Assembly: GCF_009827575.1 (NCBI RefSeq)
Contig: NZ_WTYR01000001.1
Span: 806,001 to 870,000 of the forward strand
Length of the DNA: 64,000 nt
From: Alteriqipengyuania halimionae
GTDB lineage: Bacteria > Pseudomonadota > Alphaproteobacteria > Sphingomonadales > Sphingomonadaceae
Direction of reading: 5' to 3'
A program made the position numbers and the translations under genes. Shown here piece by piece: positions 8,386 through 16,069 of this stretch. The first letter of the stretch is position 1. Every line of letters begins with the position of its first letter. The notes below the pieces were generated by a model. That model made no database searches. It had not been told where the DNA came from and saw only the letters and a list, made by a program, of their open reading frames with translations.

Positions 8386-8823
8386 ATGCACGGTGATTTC
8401 TTGCAAAAAAATCCGACAAACCGAATCGTGGTTGCAGCGGCGTTGATGTCGCCCACTGGGAAGGTCCTGCTCCAGCGCTGCCCTTCGGGGCATCCGCACG
8501 CGGGCCTGTGGGAGTTCCCGGGCGGGAAAGTAGAGAAGGACGAGACGCTGGAAACCGCGCTGATCCGCGAGTTGTGGGAAGAACTGGGAATCACGATTGC
8601 AGCACGCGATCTGGAACCGCTGGTATTCTCCAGCGATCGGGATCAGCGAACCAGTGAAAGATCGCCCTATGTCATTCTTCTTTACACTTGCCGTTTCTGG
8701 GACGGGGAGCCTCGACCGTTGGAAGGACAGGAGATTGCTTGGTTCGATCGCTCGACGATGGATAGCCTCGCCATGCCTCCGCTCGATATCCCGCTTGCGC
8801 ACAAGTTGAATGAAACACGATAA
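8386..8823 (+). CDS. NUDIX hydrolase, MutT-like (8-oxo-dGTP or dCTP pyrophosphatase)
   Basis: The product (145 residues from ATG 8386) has a perfect Nudix box, GX5EX7REUXEEXGU, at about residues 47-69 (GKVEKDE through RELWEELGI). It sits in a MutT-style frame: VVAAALMSPTGKVLLQRCP before and LYTCRFWDGEPRPLEGQEIAWF after. MutT relatives sanitise oxidised nucleotides, and the close Orf135 relatives prefer CTP. Sequence alone does not settle the substrate. The frame is open further upstream to 8137 but runs antisense to the pilin gene, so the downstream ATG is preferred. tRNA-Arg follows 48 bases later. Confidence 0.87.
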   Translation: MHGDFLQKNPTNRIVVAAALMSPTGKVLLQRCPSGHPHAGLWEFPGGKVEKDETLETALIRELWEELGITIAARDLEPLVFSSDRDQRTSERSPYVILLYTCRFWDGEPRPLEGQEIAWFDRSTMDSLAMPPLDIPLAHKLNETR

Positions 8824-8828
8824 TCGGG

Positions 8829-8856
8829 TTGCATTGGTTTCGAGCCGGCCCTATGT
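8829..8856 (+). promoter_or_regulatory. Candidate promoter of tRNA-Arg
   Basis: TTGCAT (8829-8834) and CTATGT (8851-8856) are separated by 16 bases and lie about 15 bases before the mature tRNA 5' end, a sensible place for a housekeeping promoter. The match is moderate and was judged by eye. Confidence 0.4.
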
Positions 8857-8871
8857 GGCCACCTCCAAAGC

Positions 8872-8948
8872 GCGCCAGTAGCTCAGCTGGATAGAGTACC
8901 TGACTACGAATCAGGCGGCCGGAGGTTCGAATCCTTCCTGGCGCGCCA
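8872..8948 (+). tRNA. tRNA-Arg (anticodon ACG)
   Basis: The 77-base sequence folds as a cloverleaf. The acceptor stem is GCGCCAG paired with CTGGCGC, with discriminator G and an encoded CCA at 8946-8948. It has a TAGCTCAG-type D arm, an anticodon stem CTGA/TCAG around loop CTACGAA (anticodon ACG, read as ICG after deamination), and a T arm with GGTTCGAATCC. A terminator follows directly. Confidence 0.97.
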
Positions 8949-8951
8949 AAC

Positions 8952-8986
8952 AAGGGACTGACCCGACGGGGTCGGTCCCTTTTTTG
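8952..8986 (+). terminator. Rho-independent terminator after tRNA-Arg
   Basis: AGGGACTGACCC pairs with GGGTCGGTCCCT (one G-T wobble) and is followed by a run of six T, directly downstream of the tRNA CCA end. Confidence 0.9.
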
Positions 8987-9095
8987 GTTTCGGGAGGCGT
9001 GCGGAAGCACTTCGGGAGGTGGAATCGGAAGATATGCGGAACAAGGCACGTGACTTGCGGTTCAATCATCAAACCGAACTGAAAGGATCGCCGCC

Positions 9096-9584
9096 ATGTC
9101 TGCCGAAGATATTTTCGCCCGCCTCAAGGAAGATCACGACCGACACCGCGAGTTGCTCGACAGGATCGGGGAGACCAGCGGGGAGACCGACGAGCGCAAG
9201 ACGCTGTTCGAAGAATTCACGAAGGACGTGAAAGGTCACGCCTCGGCCGAGGAGCAGGCGCTCTATTCGACCATGCTACGCAAGCCGCCCACCACCGACG
9301 AAACCCGGCACTCGGTGGCAGAGCATCACGAGATCGAGGAAGCGCTCAACGATCTTGCCGCAACCGATATGAGTTCGTCGGCCTGGCTGCAGAAGTTCAA
9401 ACAGCTCGACCACGATTACCGCCATCACATCGACGAGGAAGAGGAAGATCACTTTCCCGACTTCAAGAAGTACCTAGACGGCAAGGACGTCGAGCACATG
9501 GAGCATGTGTTTGAACGCCGTAAAAAGGCCGAGAAGGCCGACGCCGAAGTAACTCCGGAAAAGAAAGAGGACGCCAAGGAATAG
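9096..9584 (+). CDS. Hemerythrin HHE cation-binding domain protein
   Basis: The 162-residue product resembles stand-alone hemerythrin-like proteins that bind a di-iron centre in a four-helix bundle. Visible likely ligands are H in LKEDHDRHRELLDRI, H in DVKGHASAEEQALY with its paired Glu, H in VAEHHEIEEAL, and H/E in YRHHIDEEEEDHFPDF. The last 30 residues are a charged Lys/Glu tail. Members are linked to oxygen, nitric oxide or iron handling and stress defence, but no substrate is evident here. The stop overlaps the GTG of the phospholipase D gene by one base (9584), so the two are very likely coupled. Confidence 0.87.
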   Translation: MSAEDIFARLKEDHDRHRELLDRIGETSGETDERKTLFEEFTKDVKGHASAEEQALYSTMLRKPPTTDETRHSVAEHHEIEEALNDLAATDMSSSAWLQKFKQLDHDYRHHIDEEEEDHFPDFKKYLDGKDVEHMEHVFERRKKAEKADAEVTPEKKEDAKE

Positions 9585-11116
9585 TGGCGATCCTGGGGGA
9601 GGGGCAGGCGCACGACGCGCAGGAGGACTTCGACAAGCCGGTCGAGCCCGGGGTCTGGCGCTATGCCAAGGCCTCGCGCGCGTCGGTGATCGTCGATGCC
9701 GAGGATTATTTCGCGCTGATGCAGCAAGCGATGCTGAAGGCCGAGAGGCGAATCATGTTAGTGGGGTGGGATTTCGACACCCGCATCCACCTTGCCGAAG
9801 GGCGCCGCTGGTATGACCGGATCAAGGACGCGGGTTACCCCGTGCGTCTCGGCAGCTTCCTTCTATGGCTGGCGCGTCATCGCAAGGGGCTGGATATTCT
9901 TGTGCTCAAATGGAGCGTCGGGTGGATCCAGTTCGTCGGGCGAATGGGCATGCTGGCCGATCTGGCCCGCATGTGGCCCAAGAAAGCGATCGATTTCAAA
10001 TTCGATACCAAGCACCCGATCGGTTGCTCGCATCATCAGAAGATCGCGGTGATCGACGACAATTTTGCCGTGTGCGGCGGTATCGATATGACCACAGAGC
10101 GGTGGGACACGCGCGCTCACGATGAACACGATCCCGATCGCCGGACGCCGCGCGGCTCGACCTACCAGCCATGGCATGATGCCACGATGATGCTGGAAGG
10201 CGATATTGCGGGCTGCCTTGGCGAGCTCGGCCGCAATCGCTGGCACAATGCCGGCGGCAAGGAGCTCGATCCGGTCGATTGCGACGACACGCCCTGGCCG
10301 GATGAGCTCGACGCGCAATTCAAGGATATCGAGATCGGAATCGCCCGGACCAGGGCAAAATACGAAGAGCTGACCCAGATCGACGAGATCGAGGAGTTGA
10401 TGCTCCGCCAGATTGGCGAGGCAAAGAAGTTCATTTATTTCGAGAACCAATACATCACATCGCGCAAGGTCGTCGATGCGATCGTCCAGCGCTTGCAGGA
10501 GGACGATCCGCCCGAAATCGTGATCGTCCACCCGGCCAATGCCGAAGGTTGGCTTGAGCAGCAGGCGATGGACCATGCACGCGATCTCCTGGTCGAGCGG
10601 TTGCGCGAACTCGACCATAAGAACCGCTTCGCGATCTATGTCCCCTATACGGGGGACACGCCGATCTATGTTCATGCCAAGATCTCGATCTTCGACGACG
10701 AGATCCTGCGGATCGGATCTGCCAATCTCAACAATCGCTCGATGGGGCTCGACAGCGAGACCGATCTGTTCATCGACAAGTCCCGTCCCGCCAATGCCCA
10801 TATTGGCGACCAGATACGCGATCTGCGCGTCTCCTTGCTTGCCGAGCATACCGGGGTGACCGAAGCTGCTGCGCTTGAAGAGCTTGAGAACGCCGAATCG
10901 ATGCAGGACTTCATTGAGCAGCACGGAGGCCGCAATTCGCGCCAGCTGCGCCGTTACGATCCGCCGGAGAAGGGCGATGTCACCGAAACGCTTGCAGGGT
11001 CCGAATTGCTCGATCCCGAGCGTCCCGATGAAATGTTCGAGCCGTTTGCCAATGGCGGACTTTTCCGCAAAGAGACCCCGCTCGACCGCCTCTGGCGACG
11101 CGTAAAAGGAAATTGA
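9584..11116 (+). CDS. Phospholipase D family protein
   Basis: The 510-residue product carries both HxKxxxxD catalytic motifs of the PLD superfamily: H151-K153-D158 (HQKIAVID, then CGGIDMTTERWD) and H364-K366-D371 (HAKISIFD, then IGSANLNNRSMGLDSETD). Their spacing and full-length architecture resemble eukaryote-like phospholipases D that hydrolyse or transfer phosphatidyl groups, rather than the compact cardiolipin synthases. No signal peptide or membrane segment is obvious, so it is probably cytoplasmic or membrane-peripheral. Start GTG 9584 overlaps the hemerythrin stop, and folE begins two bases after its stop. Confidence 0.9.
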   Translation: MAILGEGQAHDAQEDFDKPVEPGVWRYAKASRASVIVDAEDYFALMQQAMLKAERRIMLVGWDFDTRIHLAEGRRWYDRIKDAGYPVRLGSFLLWLARHRKGLDILVLKWSVGWIQFVGRMGMLADLARMWPKKAIDFKFDTKHPIGCSHHQKIAVIDDNFAVCGGIDMTTERWDTRAHDEHDPDRRTPRGSTYQPWHDATMMLEGDIAGCLGELGRNRWHNAGGKELDPVDCDDTPWPDELDAQFKDIEIGIARTRAKYEELTQIDEIEELMLRQIGEAKKFIYFENQYITSRKVVDAIVQRLQEDDPPEIVIVHPANAEGWLEQQAMDHARDLLVERLRELDHKNRFAIYVPYTGDTPIYVHAKISIFDDEILRIGSANLNNRSMGLDSETDLFIDKSRPANAHIGDQIRDLRVSLLAEHTGVTEAAALEELENAESMQDFIEQHGGRNSRQLRRYDPPEKGDVTETLAGSELLDPERPDEMFEPFANGGLFRKETPLDRLWRRVKGN

Positions 11117-11117
11117 G

Positions 11118-11729
11118 ATGAGCAGCCTCGTCGGCCCCGACGAAGACGATCCGCGCGGGAAACCGCCGGTACCCGACCATGTGCAGGACGCGATCAGGAC
11201 GCTGATCGAATGGACCGGCGATGATCCTTCACGCGAAGGGCTGCTCGATACCCCGGCGCGTGTGGCGCGGGCGTGGAAGGAATACTGCCTCGGCTATACC
11301 GAGGATCCGGCCGTGCATCTCTCGCGCGTGTTCGAGGAAGTGGGGGGCTACAACGAGATCGTCCTGCTCAAGGACATCCCGTTCCAGTCGCATTGCGAGC
11401 ACCACATGGCTCCGATCATCGGGAAGGCGGCCATTGCCTATCTCCCGACCAACCGGGTGGTCGGTATTTCGAAGCTCGCGCGAGTACTACACGGTTTTGC
11501 CCGGCGCTTGCAGGTGCAGGAGCGACTCACCGCCGAAGTCGCCGATTGCATCTGGGAGCATCTCGAGCCGGAAGGCGTGGCGGTGGTGATCGAGGCTTCG
11601 CACAGCTGCATGACTGCGCGCGGCGTACGCACGCCCGGTGTCGGTATGATCACCAGCCGGATGATGGGCACCTTCCTCGACGATCCTCGCAGTCGCGAGG
11701 AAGTGCTCAAGCTGATGGGCTACGGCTAG
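11118..11729 (+). CDS. folE: GTP cyclohydrolase I
   Basis: This 203-residue enzyme converts GTP to 7,8-dihydroneopterin triphosphate, the first step to folate. Zinc ligands are visible in HCEHHMAPIIGKAAIAYLP and in SHSCMTARGV. Substrate-binding stretches include VVGISKLARVLHGFARRLQVQERLT and the conserved C-terminal SRMMGTFLDDPRSREE. Length is typical of the bacterial form. It is the third gene of the hemerythrin-PLD-folE run. Its 3' end overlaps the convergent diguanylate cyclase gene by 23 bases. Confidence 0.97.
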   Translation: MSSLVGPDEDDPRGKPPVPDHVQDAIRTLIEWTGDDPSREGLLDTPARVARAWKEYCLGYTEDPAVHLSRVFEEVGGYNEIVLLKDIPFQSHCEHHMAPIIGKAAIAYLPTNRVVGISKLARVLHGFARRLQVQERLTAEVADCIWEHLEPEGVAVVIEASHSCMTARGVRTPGVGMITSRMMGTFLDDPRSREEVLKLMGYG

Positions 11730-13659
11730 CTTCGCTCGAATGGTCGGGCGATCCGCCCGGCTTTCCGTTACCGGACTGCTCACCGATTGAAGCGAGCGGA
11801 TCGATCCCAGGACCGCGACTGCAAGTGCGGTGCCGACCCATGGCCTTGGCTTGATACAGGCGACGATCGGCCAGTCTGATGCACTCCCGCATATCGTCGC
11901 CGGCTTCCTCGATCTCGGCAATCCCCGCGCTGAAGCGCAAGGTTAAGTCAGGTGCGAGCTCGAACGGTTGAACTTCGGCTTCGCGCCGGATGCGTTCGAT
12001 GACCTGTTCGGCCTTTTCGGCGCAAAGCGCGGGAAAGATGACGAGGAACTCCTCGCCGCCCCAGCGACCAACGATATCGTCGGGACGGACGCAGCGTTTC
12101 ACGACCCGCGCAAATTCGCGCAAGATCTGGTCGCCCGCGTCGTGGCCGAAGCGATCGTTGCAGCGTTTGAACCGATCGATATCGAGCAACGCGGTCGTCG
12201 CCCGAGGGCGAATCGTCGCAGGGCCACTCAGGATTTCGTCGGCCTCGTGGAGCGTCGCTCTCCGGTTGGCGAGATTGGTCAGCGGATCGAGCATAGCCAG
12301 CTTGCGGAATTCGCTACGGTGGCGGAGCAGTGTAAATACGAGCATTCCCAGCAGTACGAGACCGGTCGCCGAACCGATGACAACGGCGAGCGCCAGCCTG
12401 CGGCTCTCCTGGCTGGACCGCTGCTCCTGCGCGAGTTCGCTCTTCAGTTGTCGTGTTTGAAATCGTGCCTGGGCGACGCCTGTAGCGCTGGCCTGCGCGA
12501 TTTTGTGATCGTCGGACGTCAGTTCGGCCGCGCGGACCATGTCTCGATAGGCTTCGTCACTACGGCCCAAGGCTGCAAGTGCCTTGGCCCGGGTTGCGTA
12601 AGCCTCGATCTGGTCCTCATATCCCAGCGGTTTGTATTTTCTTTCGAATACCCTTTCGATTGCTTTCAAAGCCTCCGATGCGCGGCCTTCCGCAAGGAGC
12701 AGCATGCCTTTCGCAACTCCAGCGCGATAGGCCATCGGCTCGTTTGCTTGATCGAGGACACTGTACGAGGCGATGCAAGCTGGCCGCGCGCGAGCGATCA
12801 TGCCGCCCTCCAGAGCGGCGAGACACAGGCCTTGCTCGGCATAGGCCACAGCGTAACTGTTTCCGTAGCTTTTCGCTTGTTCAACCGACGCTTCGAAATC
12901 CGCGAGCGCGTCTCGAATATTGTCGGCTTCGAGTTCCGTATACCCTCGAACCACGTGCTCGTTCGCGGCGAGGTCGTAAAGCTCGTTAGACACATAGAAG
13001 TCGAGAGATTCCGAATGGAGACGAAGTGCGTATTCGAAATCCCGGCCAATCGACACGAGGTAGGCCAAGATCGAGGCTGCTTCGGCATGCGCTCGCGGAA
13101 ATGTGTCGCCATCGGTGTTGCGATAGGCGCGGCTCGTCAAATCGAAGGCTCGCCGCAGATTGTTGTCGTCGGAATAGGACACGGCGAGATCCAGGCCAAG
13201 GCAAGCCCTGGTACCGGCGTTGGCAGGAAGGCTTTCCACGTCGTGCAGGATCGCCTGTCTCGCCTCTACTCGATCCGCCTTGTCTTCTAACCTGTCTGCT
13301 TGTGGAATCCGCATGAACAGATTGATCGGATCACTGGCTGGGAATTCGGCGGCGAGCCGCTCGGCCTCGTCGAAGATTTTTGAGTCTAACTGCCCGTCCA
13401 TCGAATAGGCGATCGTCTGGGCAAGATGGAGATTGGCGAGGCGGCGGCGATCATTTGGGTCCGTTCGCGAGATTGCACGATCTATCGATGCGATAGCGGC
13501 AGCCGGGTTGCGGCCGATTTCCAGTTCGGCCTGCTGGACGACAGGATCGTCGACACCGACACAGCGCGCGAATGCGGCGTCCGGAGCAAGCAGGGCCAAT
13601 GACGCAACGAGCGACGACAGCACCGGCTTCCAGCCGCGAAAACTCCGCTCAATGCGCAT
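11707..13659 (-). CDS. Membrane diguanylate cyclase with periplasmic helical-repeat (TPR-like) sensor
   Basis: The protein (650 residues) has an N-terminal signal or anchor (to about residue 31), a long helical, TPR-like region (about 50-410) probably in the periplasm, one transmembrane helix (about 422-446), then a GGDEF domain. The active-site variant GGEEF begins at about residue 534. The allosteric I-site RxxD (RPDD) sits exactly five residues before it, so product inhibition by c-di-GMP is likely. The metal and substrate segments LLDIDRFKRCNDRFGHDAGD are intact, so it should make c-di-GMP. A low-complexity Ser/Gly/Pro tail ends the protein. The stop lies inside the convergent folE gene. 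Confidence 0.9.
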   Translation of the reverse strand: MRIERSFRGWKPVLSSLVASLALLAPDAAFARCVGVDDPVVQQAELEIGRNPAAAIASIDRAISRTDPNDRRRLANLHLAQTIAYSMDGQLDSKIFDEAERLAAEFPASDPINLFMRIPQADRLEDKADRVEARQAILHDVESLPANAGTRACLGLDLAVSYSDDNNLRRAFDLTSRAYRNTDGDTFPRAHAEAASILAYLVSIGRDFEYALRLHSESLDFYVSNELYDLAANEHVVRGYTELEADNIRDALADFEASVEQAKSYGNSYAVAYAEQGLCLAALEGGMIARARPACIASYSVLDQANEPMAYRAGVAKGMLLLAEGRASEALKAIERVFERKYKPLGYEDQIEAYATRAKALAALGRSDEAYRDMVRAAELTSDDHKIAQASATGVAQARFQTRQLKSELAQEQRSSQESRRLALAVVIGSATGLVLLGMLVFTLLRHRSEFRKLAMLDPLTNLANRRATLHEADEILSGPATIRPRATTALLDIDRFKRCNDRFGHDAGDQILREFARVVKRCVRPDDIVGRWGGEEFLVIFPALCAEKAEQVIERIRREAEVQPFELAPDLTLRFSAGIAEIEEAGDDMRECIRLADRRLYQAKAMGRHRTCSRGPGIDPLASIGEQSGNGKPGGSPDHSSEASRSPSA

Positions 13660-13727
13660 GGTGGTCTGTTAGCCGCAAATCATTGATCACCCGTTACTTA
13701 TACCAATAGACGATTGTCGCCTGGAAG

Positions 13728-13758
13728 CAAAACGGGCGCGACCATATAGGTCGCGCCC
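13728..13758 (-). terminator. Rho-independent terminator after peroxiredoxin gene
   Basis: A perfect 10-bp stem (GGGCGCGACC at 13734-13743 with its complement at 13749-13758) and 5-base loop is followed on the minus strand by GTTTTGC. It lies 50 bases downstream of the peroxiredoxin stop. Confidence 0.8.
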
Positions 13759-13808
13759 GCCTTGTCTGCTTGCCTTGCGAAGGCACGCGAATCGCGTGCC
13801 GATCTGTC

Positions 13809-14288
13809 TCAGAGCTGGCCGAGCATGTGGTCGGCGCTCGAGACCTTGAAGTCGCCGGGTTCTTCGACATTGAGCTCGGTGACGACACCATCGTCGACGA
13901 TCATGGAATACCGCTGGCCGCGCTGGCCGAGGCCGAAGGCGCTGCCGTCCATCGTAAGGCCGGTCGCTTGCGCGAATTCGCCATTACCGTCCGACAGCAT
14001 GGTCACGTCGCTGGCATTGTTGGCTTCCTGCCAGGCGCCCATGACGAACGCGTCGTTGACCGCGGTGCAGGCGATTTCGTCGACACCCTTGGCCATAAGG
14101 TCATCTGCCTTTTCGACATAGCCAGGGAGGTGGCGCGCCGAGCAGGTCGGGGTGTAAGCGCCGGGCACAGAGAACAGGGCAATCTTCTTGCCGGCGAAAT
14201 AGTCGCCGCTCTGGACCGGCTGCGGGCCGTCGCCGGTCGCCTTGACCAGCTGTACGTCGGGCAGTTTGTCGCCAACCGAAATCGTCAT
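13809..14288 (-). CDS. Peroxiredoxin, Prx5-like
   Basis: The product (159 residues from ATG 14288) is a thiol peroxidase of the Prx5/hybrid group. The peroxidatic Cys is in VPGAYTPTCSARHLPGY, and a second Cys in the strand EIACTAVNDAFVMGAW matches the position seen in many members. It reduces hydrogen peroxide and alkyl hydroperoxides in the cytoplasm, usually with glutathione/glutaredoxin or thioredoxin as donor. The frame is open upstream to 14354, but MTISVGDKLPDVQL is the canonical beginning. It is divergent from ahcY across a 267-base region and has its own terminator. Confidence 0.93.
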   Translation of the reverse strand: MTISVGDKLPDVQLVKATGDGPQPVQSGDYFAGKKIALFSVPGAYTPTCSARHLPGYVEKADDLMAKGVDEIACTAVNDAFVMGAWQEANNASDVTMLSDGNGEFAQATGLTMDGSAFGLGQRGQRYSMIVDDGVVTELNVEEPGDFKVSSADHMLGQL

Positions 14289-14421
14289 GTCGTATTTCCT
14301 TCTAGAATAGGGATTGCAGTCGGAGCCGATATAGGAAGCGCGTTCCGCGCGCACAATCGCCGATCTGTCGGGCGTGCGCGGCGTCCGTCATCCGGTTGCC
14401 GCGTCTCGATGTCGATATGAC

Positions 14422-14441
14422 ATATAAAGATGTCTTTATAT
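14422..14441. promoter_or_regulatory. A/T-rich palindrome ahead of ahcY (candidate SahR-type operator)
   Basis: ATATAAAGA and its exact reverse complement TCTTTATAT flank a TG centre, a 9+9 perfect palindrome in an otherwise G+C-rich region, 115 bases before the ahcY start. From memory, similar AT-rich palindromes have been assigned to the ArsR-family S-adenosylhomocysteine sensor SahR ahead of methionine-cycle genes in Alphaproteobacteria. I cannot verify that match here. The symmetry itself is seen directly. Confidence 0.6.
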
Positions 14442-14555
14442 TTGCCTCGAGCGAGGTCAGCCGCTAAGTGGGAGACCATCCTGCGCTGCTGGTGGATCGT
14501 CCTCCCTCGGTCGGTCCCTAGGCAGGGCTATTTACACAAGTTTCAGGAGAATACC
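14442..14555 (+). other. Structured 5' leader of ahcY
   Basis: Between the palindrome and the ahcY start are 114 bases with several possible hairpins: CCTCG/CGAGG at once after the palindrome, an imperfect long stem GGGAG-ACCATCC with GGATCGTCCTCCC (about 14470-14514), and CCCT/AGGG. I could not match it to the consensus of known S-adenosylmethionine or S-adenosylhomocysteine riboswitches. It may be an untranslated leader only. Confidence 0.35.
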
Positions 14556-15965
<1,410 letters not shown>

Positions 15966-15986
15966 TCGATCGCAAATCGAACACGG

Positions 15987-16019
15987 CGGGGCGTTTCGGC
16001 AACGGAACGCCCCGTTTTT
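15987..16019 (+). terminator. Rho-independent terminator after ahcY
   Basis: An 11-bp stem (CGGGGCGTTTC at 15987-15997 with GGAACGCCCCG at 16004-16014, one wobble) and 6-base loop is followed by TTTTT. Confidence 0.92.
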
Positions 16020-16069
16020 GTTGGTTAGCGCCGTTGCGTCGCAGCCTTAGCCGTCATAGCTGAAAGCCA

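Noticed and set aside
14442-14555. Known SAH riboswitch ahead of ahcY
   Set aside because: GCGCTGC occurs, but the flanking consensus that I remember for the SAH riboswitch is absent, so I list only an unassigned structured leader.
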